DNA of 26,226 nucleotides from a virus, in IMG/VR virus record IMGVR_UViG_3300034072_002195, positions 1 through 26,226 of that record; one strand, 5' to 3'. Numbering within the stretch: the stretch's first letter is position 1; each line of letters starts with the position of its first letter. A program made the position numbers and the translations under genes. The notes under the pieces were generated by a model that worked only from the letters and a program-made list of their open reading frames with translations, was not told the origin of the DNA and did no database searches. Shown one piece after another: positions 7,800-15,593 of this stretch.

Positions 7800-7805
7800 T
7801 AAATA
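7800..7805 (+). promoter_or_regulatory. TAAATA element 4 (candidate phage promoter, near-leaderless position)
   Basis: GCGCG then TAAATA then GCTG and ATG. The first T is 10 nt before the ATG at 7810. A GGAGG lies at 7791-7795, 14 nt before the ATG, further than a normal Shine-Dalgarno. Acting as a -10 element it would place the transcript start at or within 2 nt of the start codon. Confidence 0.5.
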
Positions 7806-7809
7806 GCTG

Positions 7810-8166
7810 ATGGCGACACTTGATCCAAATCGCGCTGCATTCGTGCAGCAGGAATACCGCTACGCAACGGCAACCGATCCCGCCGTGAAGGCGCGCAATC
7901 CGTCCGCTCGCACGGTGGAAATCAACACCAACCTCAATGAGGGAGACGCGACCGCGCTGGCGGCGAAGATCCTCGCGGACAACAATACGCCTCGCGTGTT
8001 CGAGGTGGTCCTTGAGGGTGTGGTTTTCCTGGATAGCTTCATTGGCAGCGTGCCTACGTTCATCGCAAATCTCCCCACGTTCAGCACGGACGGCAAGGCC
8101 CGCAAGGTCATGTCGTTCACGACCGATTTTGGAGCGAACACCACGACCATCCAGGTGCGCGGATGA
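7810..8166 (+). CDS. Putative tail-tip structural protein, small
   Basis: A 118-aa protein not matched to a named family. The sequence reads as helix, then beta strands (ARTVEINTN, FEVVLEGVVFLDSFIG, KVMSFTTDFGANTTTIQVRG), consistent with a small virion protein. Its place between the tape measure and the larger tip proteins is where lambda M or distal-tail-type proteins are coded. It overlaps the next gene by ATGA, so the two are likely made in similar amounts. Function beyond tail tip or tail completion is inference from position. Confidence 0.5.
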   Translation: MATLDPNRAAFVQQEYRYATATDPAVKARNPSARTVEINTNLNEGDATALAAKILADNNTPRVFEVVLEGVVFLDSFIGSVPTFIANLPTFSTDGKARKVMSFTTDFGANTTTIQVRG

Positions 8167-8936
8167 GCGCAATCCTCGTCACCCCCAAGCCGTTCACCGT
8201 CGTCTCTGGTAACGCCAGCGGCACGGCTCCGGTCAGCAATGCGAACATTGACGAACCCGCGATGGTCTGGCGCTCGGCCAACCTCACGACCGTTTATGCC
8301 AAGGTCCAGCTCGACGGCACCGCCTGGGATACGATCGCACTTGTGGGAAGCAACCTGCGTGCCGGCGACACCATCCGCGTTCGCGCGGGTGCGACCGCCG
8401 CTGCCGTTGATGGCACCACCGGCTTGACGGTGGACCAGACATTCGCGGCCTGGAGCGGCGTTGCTCCAACCAAGGGCGCGCTGTCGTTCAAGCTGCTTGG
8501 TGCGTCGGTGACGAGCCCGTTTGTGCGCATCGACATTACCAGCACCGGCAATCCTGCTGGCTATGTAGAGGTGTCGCGCATCGTCCTCGGTCTGCGCGTT
8601 GCGCACGATGGTGTTGGCGTGGGCGCAGAGCAGACCTTCGAGGACATGAGCGTTATCGAGGAAGGCCCCGGCTACACCACGGTGGATCGCTATGGCGTTC
8701 GCATCGCCTGGAAGATCACGCTCGATGGCATCACAGATGCCATGTACTACACCAACTGGTTCCCTTTCCTGCGCGATGTCGGGAAGAGCAAAGCTTTCGT
8801 GTTCATCCCCGATGACAGCGTTTCCTACATTCAAAACCAAGCCATCTTTGGACGCCTCAGTGGCTCTCCAGCGAAGGGGTCTAGTCCTGTTGAAAACTTC
8901 AACATCGTTGAGTTCGTGGTTCTAAGCGTCAGCTAA
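8163..8936 (+). CDS. Putative distal tail / tail-tip protein with galactose-binding-like fold
   Basis: A 257-aa protein rich in beta-strand segments. Residues about 30-145 (AMVWRSANLTTVYAKVQLDG, TFAAWSG, SPFVRIDITSTGNPAGYVEV) have the rhythm of a galactose-binding-like sandwich ending in GYVEVSRIVLG, a motif seen in tail-tip proteins that sit beside the hub. The second half (GPGYTTVDRYGVRIAWKITLDG) probably forms the ring-building part. Its start codon overlaps the previous stop, and TAAATA element 5 lies between it and the J-like gene. I infer a distal-tail role from order and fold impression; a carbohydrate-binding role is possible but not shown. Confidence 0.5.
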   Translation: MSAILVTPKPFTVVSGNASGTAPVSNANIDEPAMVWRSANLTTVYAKVQLDGTAWDTIALVGSNLRAGDTIRVRAGATAAAVDGTTGLTVDQTFAAWSGVAPTKGALSFKLLGASVTSPFVRIDITSTGNPAGYVEVSRIVLGLRVAHDGVGVGAEQTFEDMSVIEEGPGYTTVDRYGVRIAWKITLDGITDAMYYTNWFPFLRDVGKSKAFVFIPDDSVSYIQNQAIFGRLSGSPAKGSSPVENFNIVEFVVLSVS

Positions 8937-8953
8937 GGAACTTTAGCCAAGCG

Positions 8954-8959
8954 TAAATA
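8954..8959 (+). promoter_or_regulatory. TAAATA element 5 (candidate phage promoter, leaderless position)
   Basis: CAAGCG then TAAATA then CACGC and ATG. The first T is 11 nt before the ATG at 8965 and there is no Shine-Dalgarno at normal spacing; the nearest purine run, AAGGAA at about 8935, is over 20 nt away. GCGT and ACGC flank the element as a short inverted repeat. Used as a -10 box it predicts a transcript that begins at the ATG itself. Confidence 0.55.
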
Positions 8960-8964
8960 CACGC

Positions 8965-11900
8965 ATGGCGAACAACATCCTTTTCGAAGTCACCGTTCTA
9001 AAGAACGGCACCACTCCCGAGACCCTCCACATGGCGAGCGCGTTCGCTACAAAGGCGGGCGTTCAGATCAACAACTTTCAGTGGGTTCCGCTAATCACGA
9101 AGTTGACCGCAATTTCGGGTAGCTGGTCAGATAACGGGGTCTTCCAGCAGGGCTCTATCAACTACTCTGGACTCTCGTTCCGCATGAGCGAGGCCTACGA
9201 CAACAATAAGTGGTCTGCCTATGAGTGGACCGGCGCACTTGCTCGCATCTATATCCAGACCGGCGACAACGAAGGCGACTTCGCATCCTACAAGCAGATT
9301 TTCGAAGGCACCGTCTCCAGTCTTGATCGCCAGGGCCCGGAAGCAACGGTCGCTCTCCTCGGACCGGATGCGCTTCTAGATCGCGATCTACTGACCCTGG
9401 AATATGCGGGCTCCGGCGCTGCCGAAGGCCCAGCGAGCCTTAATGGCAATCTCAAGCCGATGGCACTCGGCAACTGCCAGAATGTGGAGCCGGTGCTGAT
9501 CGACCCCGCGCGCTGGATCTATCAGGTTCACGGCTACGGCGCAGTTCAGGGCATCACCCCTTACGAGTACGCACAGGCGCTCGATCCCGCGAAGAACAAG
9601 GGCGACGCTTCCGATTACGCGACCCTGGCGAACCTAACCCTCGCTCCTGGCGAATGGGCAACTTGCGCAGCACAGGGCATGTTCCGCTTTGGCGGCGCTC
9701 CATCGAAGAAGGTCACTGCCGACGTGAGTGTCGGCGGCATGAGCGCCGGAACCATCATCTCCTCGCTGCTCACCCAGGCAGGAATTCCCGGCGCAAAGAT
9801 CGCTATTGGCCTGCTCCCGCAGAACTGGAGCTTCTACGCCAAGGAGCAGACTTCCATTGGTGAGGTTGCGCGTCTCGCGGCATTCCACACCGGCAACGTG
9901 CTGTTCGCCGATGGCACCGGCACATGGCAGACCATGGACTTCTATTCGTCGAAGGCTCCAATCACCCTGAACGCAGACCGCAGCAGCACGCCGCTGGTCA
10001 AAAGCTACAAAGAACTCAACGCGGCGGCTCCCGTTTGGAAGGTTCGCGTCGGTCATACGAAGTGCTGGAGCGTGCATTCCAGCAGCGACGTTTCGCCCTC
10101 GCTCGCCATCAACAGCGATGATGTCCAGGCTGCAAAGGATGCGGCCCAGCGTGCGCAGGAAGCTGCCCAGACCGCGCAATCCGATGCGAACATCGCCAAG
10201 CAGCGCCTGGATGCCATTGAAAGCGACGGCATCCTGGACCGCAGCGAGAAGGCCGACATTGTGCAGCGCTTTGGCTCCTACACCGCCGAGCGCACCGGCT
10301 TGCTCGCGCAAGGTTTGTCGTTCCTGCTTCCGACGCAGCGAGCGGCTTACGAAACCGCATACTCGCAGCTGAAAAGCTACCTCGAGGGCTTGTCACCAGC
10401 ATACACGGACAGCACCCAGAACACGCCTATCGACCGCGCGACGTTCAGCGCTCGCTTCAACGCCTATCTCGACGCGCGACAGGCGCTGCTCAACGCTATC
10501 GACACCAAAGCAAAGTCGCTGGCCGATTGGAACGGCGTCACTGGTCCCGGCAAGCCTGCCGACAATGCGACCGTGGGTGCGCCGATCGGCACCAACGTGG
10601 GCGATGTGCCAGCTGGTTCGATTGCGGATGCGGTCAAGGACAGCACCGGCACCGTAAAGCCTGCACGCGATCAGATTGCCGCCGTCAAAGCCACCATCGA
10701 CGCCAACGTGACGAAGGTCACCAACGACCTCGCGGATGAGGTTGCACGCGCCAAGGGCAAGGAAGGCACGCTCGAAACCAGCATCACCAATGTGAAGATA
10801 ACCGCCGATCAGACCGCTGCCGGTCTCCAGGATCAGGTGACCATCACGAACAACCTGGCCAACCGCGCAGTGTCCCTGGAAGCGACAGCAACTTCCTCGT
10901 CAACCGGCGCAGCACTCAATCCAAACTTCGCCCGCTGGGTTTCGACCGATCCAACTCCAACCAGCTGGAACAGCTGGGAGATGAAGGGCTCGGCCCGCTT
11001 CGCTCGCGTGAATGGCGGCGGCGTACGCGGCAGTCCCTACGCGGTCGATGCGCGGAACGACACGCCCAACGTCAATTGGGGCCTCGTGCAGGTCGTCGCG
11101 ATGTATCCCGGCAAGTGGGTCATCGAATGCAGCATGATCCTCGACCAAGGCGGAACCCGTGGCGCTGGTGTCACCCTCAGTGGCGTCGCCGGAATGGGCA
11201 TCGACTTCATGATCGAGCCCGACCTTAACGGCTACACGGGCAACGTGCAGGGTGTCCGTTCGTGGTCGAAGACCGTCGATTGGACGATGACCGGCAATGT
11301 GAACCTCCACGCCATGTGCGGGTGGGATGGCTTCGGCCCTACCATCGACGCAAAGTACATGCGCTGGTTCTACCTCAATGTTCGCCCCGTGACCGATGGC
11401 GAATTGAAGGGTCTGCGTGCCGACACGAACGCAACTTCCGCTCTGGCGAAGATCAGCACGGAAGAGACAGCGCGCATCAACGGCGACAACGTGGCTGCGC
11501 AGAAGATCAGCACCGTCGAAGCCAACTACAGTCGCGGCGGCTACCTCAACCGCAATGCGCTGTTCAACGAAACATGGAGCCCCGGCCTTCCACCCGGCTG
11601 GTCGAACTGGGCAACGGAGGGCAGTCCCGCGATTGGCAAGTGGGAAGGGTCCGGCATCTACGGCGGTGGCGCTCTGCGCATCGACCGAACCGGCACCAAC
11701 TGCGGCGTCATGCAGCAGCTGGACGGCAGCTTCCCCAAGGGTTGGTATGTCATGGAATGCGAGATGCGCTTTGAAGCTGGCCAGACGGCTGGCTCCGGTA
11801 TGCTCGCGCAGTTCCGACGCGGTGACAACACCGAGCATTCAGCTGGCTTCGTGCCCTTCGACAGCACCCCCGACACCGCAGGTTTCACCGGCCACGATGC

Positions 11901-13014
11901 CGATCGCGTCCGCAAGTTCACCAAGCTCGTCTGGTGCAACGAGGATAGCCCGCGCATCGTCTTCTACCTCATGGCCGGTTGGGAGGGCTTCAAGAACCCA
12001 TCCGTTGGCTACCTGCGCACGATCTGGTTCAAGGCAGGCATCCGCCCCGCAACCAAGACCGAGATTGATGGCAAGACCGTCATTGACGCGAATGTCGTCG
12101 CTCGCGTTGGTTCGCTGGAAACGACGACCTCGAACCAAAACACCGCGACCGCAAGCCGTCTGAGCTTCCTGGAAGCGGGCTACAGCACGGACAGCGGATC
12201 GATCAACGTCAACCCGACGTTCAAGAACTGGCCCGATGGCACCACGCTTCCTAGCAGCTGGTCCTGGTGGGACAGCACTGCACCAGCGATCCGTGCAGCG
12301 GGCGTCAACGGGCGGCCCTACGCGCTCCAGTTCAATGCCCCGGCCAACTCAAACAGTGGGCTCGTGCAGGGCGGCATCAGCGCCGCGTTCGGTGCCTACG
12401 TCATCGAGTTCTCGGGCCGCGCTACCGACTGGCAAGGTGCTGGCGTCCTCGTCTACTTCCTAGATGCCAGCGGCGGCATCGTAGAAGCCAGAGCGATCAG
12501 CGCAGCGGCAACGGCAGACACATCGGGATACGTCAACCGCGATGGTGGCGGCGGTGCCTATACGCGCACGTTCCCGGCTTTCTACAAGACAGCCATCAAC
12601 GGCAACATTCGTCAGATCCAAATCTATGCGATGGCCAATTGGGATGGCTTCGGCGAGCGCGCAGCGAAGACGATCACGTTCGACAAGGTAAGCGTCCGCC
12701 CAGCCACATCGGCGGAGATCAACGGCCAGAAAATTGAAGACAGCAACGTGCTGGCGCGTGTCAGCACGTCGGAAGGCGCTATCAGCGGCTTGCAGGATCG
12801 CACCCGCGCATTCTGGCAGGTGCAGGCGGTCGCAGGCAACAACCGCGCTCAGCTGGGGCTCTACGCGGATGCCAACGGCGGTGCAGGCGTGGACATCGTT
12901 GGCGATGTCGCGATCCGCGGTTCTGGAGGCAGCGGACAGACCGTCATCAATCAAACTGGCCTGTTCATCTATCACCCGAACGGCGTGAACGTCGTTGAGA
13001 TCAGCAGCCGATGA
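8965..13014 (+). CDS. Tail tip / central fibre protein (lambda J-like) with three tandem sandwich modules
   Basis: A 1349-aa protein. Residues 1 to about 370 look like the beta-rich tip hub domains (EGTVSSLDRQGPEATVALLG, then PARWIYQVHGYG). From about 385 to 430 is an alanine/glutamine-rich coiled coil, followed by GILDRSEKADIVQRF and helices to 520, the pattern of J-like neck regions. Three related modules follow at about 650-805, 858-1030 and 1078-1245. Each starts N-P/A-x-F-x-x-W, contains W-S/N-x-W, a strand with VIEF/VMECE, a late AxxGWDGF, AGWEGF or ANWDGF element and ends VRPAT/VRPVT. The last 75 residues (AFWQVQAVAGNNRAQLGLYA) resemble the DUF1983-type end of J proteins. It would contact the host surface; the modules may bind glycans. 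Confidence 0.75.
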   Translation: MANNILFEVTVLKNGTTPETLHMASAFATKAGVQINNFQWVPLITKLTAISGSWSDNGVFQQGSINYSGLSFRMSEAYDNNKWSAYEWTGALARIYIQTGDNEGDFASYKQIFEGTVSSLDRQGPEATVALLGPDALLDRDLLTLEYAGSGAAEGPASLNGNLKPMALGNCQNVEPVLIDPARWIYQVHGYGAVQGITPYEYAQALDPAKNKGDASDYATLANLTLAPGEWATCAAQGMFRFGGAPSKKVTADVSVGGMSAGTIISSLLTQAGIPGAKIAIGLLPQNWSFYAKEQTSIGEVARLAAFHTGNVLFADGTGTWQTMDFYSSKAPITLNADRSSTPLVKSYKELNAAAPVWKVRVGHTKCWSVHSSSDVSPSLAINSDDVQAAKDAAQRAQEAAQTAQSDANIAKQRLDAIESDGILDRSEKADIVQRFGSYTAERTGLLAQGLSFLLPTQRAAYETAYSQLKSYLEGLSPAYTDSTQNTPIDRATFSARFNAYLDARQALLNAIDTKAKSLADWNGVTGPGKPADNATVGAPIGTNVGDVPAGSIADAVKDSTGTVKPARDQIAAVKATIDANVTKVTNDLADEVARAKGKEGTLETSITNVKITADQTAAGLQDQVTITNNLANRAVSLEATATSSSTGAALNPNFARWVSTDPTPTSWNSWEMKGSARFARVNGGGVRGSPYAVDARNDTPNVNWGLVQVVAMYPGKWVIECSMILDQGGTRGAGVTLSGVAGMGIDFMIEPDLNGYTGNVQGVRSWSKTVDWTMTGNVNLHAMCGWDGFGPTIDAKYMRWFYLNVRPVTDGELKGLRADTNATSALAKISTEETARINGDNVAAQKISTVEANYSRGGYLNRNALFNETWSPGLPPGWSNWATEGSPAIGKWEGSGIYGGGALRIDRTGTNCGVMQQLDGSFPKGWYVMECEMRFEAGQTAGSGMLAQFRRGDNTEHSAGFVPFDSTPDTAGFTGHDADRVRKFTKLVWCNEDSPRIVFYLMAGWEGFKNPSVGYLRTIWFKAGIRPATKTEIDGKTVIDANVVARVGSLETTTSNQNTATASRLSFLEAGYSTDSGSINVNPTFKNWPDGTTLPSSWSWWDSTAPAIRAAGVNGRPYALQFNAPANSNSGLVQGGISAAFGAYVIEFSGRATDWQGAGVLVYFLDASGGIVEARAISAAATADTSGYVNRDGGGGAYTRTFPAFYKTAINGNIRQIQIYAMANWDGFGERAAKTITFDKVSVRPATSAEINGQKIEDSNVLARVSTSEGAISGLQDRTRAFWQVQAVAGNNRAQLGLYADANGGAGVDIVGDVAIRGSGGSGQTVINQTGLFIYHPNGVNVVEISSR

Positions 13015-13316
13015 CCACGTTCAGGATTCGGCGTCCAGAAGACGGACTTGTCACTATCGACACCCAGGACAGCGCTCTGTTGATCTTGGGGTCGGCCCTC
13101 ATCGGCGGTTCCAATCAGGCACAGAGCGGCAGCTTTGGCGACAGCAGGCTAACGCTTGGCACGCCTTGGTTCCTCGTCACTTCGGTGGAGGTTACCGGCT
13201 TCGTTGGCTATCGTCCCAACGTCTCGTTCAACGGCACGACCCTTACGTGGTCCTGGCCGCCGCAGTACAGCGGCAACGCCTATCCTCGCACCCGCTTCAT
13301 CTACGGGGTGCGATAA
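13011..13316 (+). CDS. Small tail-tip-associated protein, unknown family
   Basis: A 101-aa protein whose ATG overlaps the J-like stop (ATGA) and whose TAA overlaps the next ATG by one base, so it is translationally locked between two tip genes. It is predicted to be all beta: RIRRPEDGLVTIDTQD opens it, followed by hydrophobic strands and WFLVTSVEVTGFVGYRP and WSWPPQYSG. The RIRRPEDG start resembles RFRRPDGT at the start of the next protein, so the two may share a first beta element and partner. No catalytic motif is visible. A virion decoration or tip protein is the most likely role. Confidence 0.55.
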   Translation: MTTFRIRRPEDGLVTIDTQDSALLILGSALIGGSNQAQSGSFGDSRLTLGTPWFLVTSVEVTGFVGYRPNVSFNGTTLTWSWPPQYSGNAYPRTRFIYGVR

Positions 13317-14101
13317 TGGCAACAGCAAGGTTCCGCCGACCAGACGGCACAATTCAGTTCGACGCCAATATCGCTCCCTATGTGTTTCAGAACAAGGGAA
13401 CGGTGCAGACGTTCAACGTGCAACAGCGCTACCCACAATGGACTTGCTCCGCACCATCATCGTTCTTTGTCCCAATGAACTATGATGCTGACGAGGTGAT
13501 CGCGATCACGATGCCGAACGGCCACGCCTACTCCAAGTATGCCACTCTAGCGTCGTATGGAGGCTCCAACCTAAATGGATGGCAGCATATCTACCATACA
13601 ACCGCGCCAGCTGGCTCCACGATCACCTACTATCGCTTCCAGAGCATGATCAATGTGAGCGTGCCTTCAAACGGGCCAGCGCTGAGATTGCGAAATGACG
13701 CCGGACAGCTGACGTTCAGCAGCGCGATGCGTCCGGCTATCGTGGCAGGCACACTCAGCGGCAATGGCTCCACAATCAACCTCAACGGCAGTCGTGCATA
13801 CGCGAGCATCATCCAGAGCTTCGCCGGGTATGAGCAAAGCCACTTCGATGGCTCCTATGAGGAATACACCGACGAAAAGGGCATGGTGTATGCCCGCTAC
13901 TGGAACGGCTACAGCACCACAAAGATGTATGGCATTCGCACCAACAATGCGGCTTCCGCATCCGTGGTGGAAGTGCCCTTCTACGACACGCAATACAACA
14001 TGCTGATGAGTGGCGCGTACCAGTACAATCCGCCCGCCGATAGCAGTCAGTTCAACTTGCCGCTCCAGAACGCCTTGATGGTGGACGTAACCGGCATTTG
14101 A
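13316..14101 (+). CDS. Putative tail-tip or receptor-contact protein
   Basis: The ATG at 13316 overlaps the previous stop; an open frame reaches back to 12995 but inside the J-like gene, so the short start is preferred. The 261-aa product begins MATARFRRPDGTIQFDANIA, parallel to the start of the protein before it. It is rich in Tyr, Asn, Ser and Gly with many short strands (YYRFQSMINVSVP, GSYEEYTDEKGMVYARYWNG), as in exposed virion proteins. No signal peptide or catalytic motif is seen. I do not recognise the family. Position after the J-like gene suggests a tail-tip accessory or host-contact protein. Confidence 0.5.
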   Translation: MATARFRRPDGTIQFDANIAPYVFQNKGTVQTFNVQQRYPQWTCSAPSSFFVPMNYDADEVIAITMPNGHAYSKYATLASYGGSNLNGWQHIYHTTAPAGSTITYYRFQSMINVSVPSNGPALRLRNDAGQLTFSSAMRPAIVAGTLSGNGSTINLNGSRAYASIIQSFAGYEQSHFDGSYEEYTDEKGMVYARYWNGYSTTKMYGIRTNNAASASVVEVPFYDTQYNMLMSGAYQYNPPADSSQFNLPLQNALMVDVTGI

Positions 14102-14108
14102 TCCCGCT

Positions 14109-14114
14109 TAAATA
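14109..14114 (+). promoter_or_regulatory. TAAATA element 6 (candidate phage promoter)
   Basis: CCGCT then TAAATA then GCTGGA, just after the tip gene stop. The ATG at 14149 is 40 nt downstream of the first T and carries GAGGGAG 9 nt before it. The element would drive the three small genes up to 15156. Confidence 0.5.
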
Positions 14115-14148
14115 GCTGGACGATAACCACAAGAGGGAGCAAACCCCC

Positions 14149-14493
14149 ATGGCAACACCAACCGAAGAAGAGTACCTTGAGGCTCTGAACGTCAAGAACG
14201 AGTATGAGCGCGTTCAGGCGGAAATCCTCCAGGCAAAGCGCACTGCCTACCATGCCGATCTAAAGCCGTTTGTTGAAGGCGACACCTACGCGGTGTTCTG
14301 CAACGCGCTTCTGGCGATCAAAGAGCGCAACGAAGCCGACAATATGTTCAACTACACTGTCGAGACTTTGCTCGCGAACCTGAAGTACCTGCTCGACATC
14401 GTGACGCAGTATGCGCCGCCGATCCCCGCGAACATGATGCCCGCGCCGCTGCCCATCACTCCAGCACCGGAGGGCAACACCGATGGCGAATGA
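14149..14493 (+). CDS. Small helical protein, unknown
   Basis: A 114-aa, mostly helical protein: residues 1-90 are amphipathic and charged (EEEYLEALNVKNEYERVQAE, then LLAIKERNEADNMFNYTVE) and the last 25 are proline-rich (PPIPANMMPAPLPITPAP). A tail-fibre assembly or chaperone-like role is possible, since small helical proteins with a flexible proline tail often follow tip genes, but nothing shows it directly. A clear GAGGGAG ribosome binding site supports the start. It overlaps the next gene by 11 bases. Confidence 0.6.
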   Translation: MATPTEEEYLEALNVKNEYERVQAEILQAKRTAYHADLKPFVEGDTYAVFCNALLAIKERNEADNMFNYTVETLLANLKYLLDIVTQYAPPIPANMMPAPLPITPAPEGNTDGE

Positions 14494-14794
14494 TAACGAA
14501 AAGCAGACAGCTGAGCAGCAAAGCATCACCAACGACTACCTGCGCACCATCGCCGAAGCAGTCAGCCAGAACGCTGGCACGGCGGCGGGCGGAATGTTCG
14601 TTGCTGCACCCGAGAAGCGCAGCTTCCTCAAGGATGTCGCCAAGGGCTTCGCTGGCACACTGGTGACCGTCGCGAAGACCGTCTGGCACGTTCCGGCTGC
14701 TCAGGGCTACCTCGCCACGCTCGTCGTGCGCCTGGGCGTCCCTGCCGGTGCCGTCGCGATCATCACCGCACTCGTAGACGCGGCCCTCAAGTAA
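14483..14794 (+). CDS. Small membrane-associated protein sharing a motif with the tape measure C-terminus
   Basis: A 103-aa protein. Residues 15-28 (ITNDYLRTIAEAVS) match tape measure residues 1398-1411 at 12 of 14 positions. The C-terminal third is hydrophobic: LATLVVRLGVPAGAVAIITA at about 78-98 could cross the membrane once, and the segment at about 45-65 is a basic amphipathic helix. This architecture fits a holin-like protein or one that binds the same partner as the tape measure end. It starts inside the preceding gene and ends one base into the next, so all three small genes are coupled. Confidence 0.55.
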   Translation: MANDNEKQTAEQQSITNDYLRTIAEAVSQNAGTAAGGMFVAAPEKRSFLKDVAKGFAGTLVTVAKTVWHVPAAQGYLATLVVRLGVPAGAVAIITALVDAALK

Positions 14795-15156
14795 TGGCTG
14801 GCTCCCCTCCCCCGATCCCGCAGGATATGCGCGACCTGCTCATCCGTCTCGATCAACGTGTCGATGACGGCTTCAAGAGCATGAACGAAAAGCTGGACGC
14901 GATGAACCGCCGTGCTGATGGCCTGGACCAGCGCACGGATGGTATCGAAAATCGCGTTCGCACCCTGGAGACGTGGCGCAGCGAGGTTCAGGGAGGTGCC
15001 AAGGGCATCGGCCTTGGCTGGAAAGCGGGCTCCGCAGTCTTCGGGGCCGTTGTTGGCGTTCTCGGCTGGCTAGGCGTTCAAAGCGCTGTCGCACCCACGA
15101 AACCGATCGCCAAGCAAACCGAAACCATCGAGCGGACCATTCAGGTTCCCCGCTAA
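14794..15156 (+). CDS. Coiled-coil plus single membrane segment protein (holin candidate)
   Basis: A 120-aa protein with two clear parts. Residues about 10-68 form a coiled coil (LLIRLDQRVDDGFKSMNEKL and repeats of the xxGLDQRTDGIENRV kind). Residues about 80-100 form a membrane segment (AVFGAVVGVLGWLGVQSAV). The tail is polar. Small phage proteins with a coiled coil and one membrane helix include XhlA-like and other holin-associated proteins. The endolysin lies 6 kb away on the other strand, so a lysis role is plausible but not proven. The gene ends shortly before a bidirectional terminator. Confidence 0.55.
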   Translation: MAGSPPPIPQDMRDLLIRLDQRVDDGFKSMNEKLDAMNRRADGLDQRTDGIENRVRTLETWRSEVQGGAKGIGLGWKAGSAVFGAVVGVLGWLGVQSAVAPTKPIAKQTETIERTIQVPR

Positions 15157-15162
15157 GTCAGG

Positions 15163-15203
15163 AAAGCCCTCAGACGCGTCGTGGAGAGCGTTGGGGGCTT
15201 TTT
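15163..15203 (+). terminator. Terminator of the late tail operon
   Basis: AAAGCCCTCAG (15163-15173) pairs with TTGGGGGCTTT (15191-15201) with G-U pairs allowed, and a run of five T follows at 15199-15203. It lies a few bases after the stop of the last plus-strand tail-operon gene. Confidence 0.75.
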
Positions 15204-15213
15204 CGCATACAGG

Positions 15214-15240
15214 ACAGCCCCGCCTTGCGGACGGGGCTGT
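15214..15240 (-). terminator. Hairpin between convergent operons
   Basis: ACAGCCCCG and CGGGGCTGT form a perfect 9-bp stem with a 9-nt loop. It lies 20 nt beyond the stop of the minus-strand gene at 15261 and after the plus-strand terminator. Read from the minus strand it is followed by no immediate T run, so it may be a weak or Rho-assisted terminator or an mRNA end-protecting hairpin. Confidence 0.5.
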
Positions 15241-15260
15241 ATGGGCTTCCTAGGAGCTTC

Positions 15261-15500
15261 TTAGACCTCGGCTTGATTTTGGTTGCCAGGCCCGACGTTC
15301 ACACCAACGCCATCCCGATTGGCTTTGAAGCTGATGCCCTGGCCGGTGAGACCAGCAACCAGCATCCACGCAGCGCCTCCTACGACGGCGACTGCACCTA
15401 CAACGGCGATTCCGACCGCTACCTCTGGGATTGCAACCGCAGCACCGCCAACAACGACCGCCGCCTTTGCGCCATTCGTAATCAATGAACCAGCAGACAT
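15261..15500 (-). CDS. Small glycine/alanine/valine-rich membrane protein
   Basis: A 79-aa protein whose middle is strongly hydrophobic: AAVVVGGAAVAIPEVAVGIA followed by VVGAVAVVGGAAWMLVAGL, enough for two closely packed membrane helices with a short turn around the P-E. The N-terminus is short and the C-terminus polar (ISFKANRDGVGVNVGPGNQN). GGGGGAAGAAG directly precedes the ATG. It is the first gene on the minus strand facing the late operon and lies apart from the lysis genes. It could be a holin/antiholin or a membrane-acting lysogenic gene such as superinfection exclusion; the sequence does not decide. Confidence 0.6.
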   Translation of the reverse strand: MSAGSLITNGAKAAVVVGGAAVAIPEVAVGIAVVGAVAVVGGAAWMLVAGLTGQGISFKANRDGVGVNVGPGNQNQAEV

Positions 15501-15593
15501 CTTCTTCCCCCGTTTGAGCCAGTGAATTTACCAAAAACGCGCAGCTTGGCAATCGCAGCTCCCTGACAATCTCCGTTTAGGGGGAACGGCGCG

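Noticed and set aside
7860-8840. Long minus-strand open frame of 326 codons opposite two tail-tip genes
   Set aside because: It is antisense to two overlapping genes with good starts and beta-rich virion-like products; its product is Arg/Ala/Gly-rich with no recognisable domain, as expected for the shadow frame in GC-rich DNA.
10900-11838. Minus-strand open frame of 312 codons opposite the J-like gene
   Set aside because: It lies wholly within a large gene whose repeat modules are conserved in the forward frame, and it lacks a ribosome binding site and any domain.
12995-13315. N-terminal extension of the 261-aa protein to 12995
   Set aside because: It would overlap the J-like end and the whole 101-aa gene; the one-base stop/start overlap at 13316 marks the true start.
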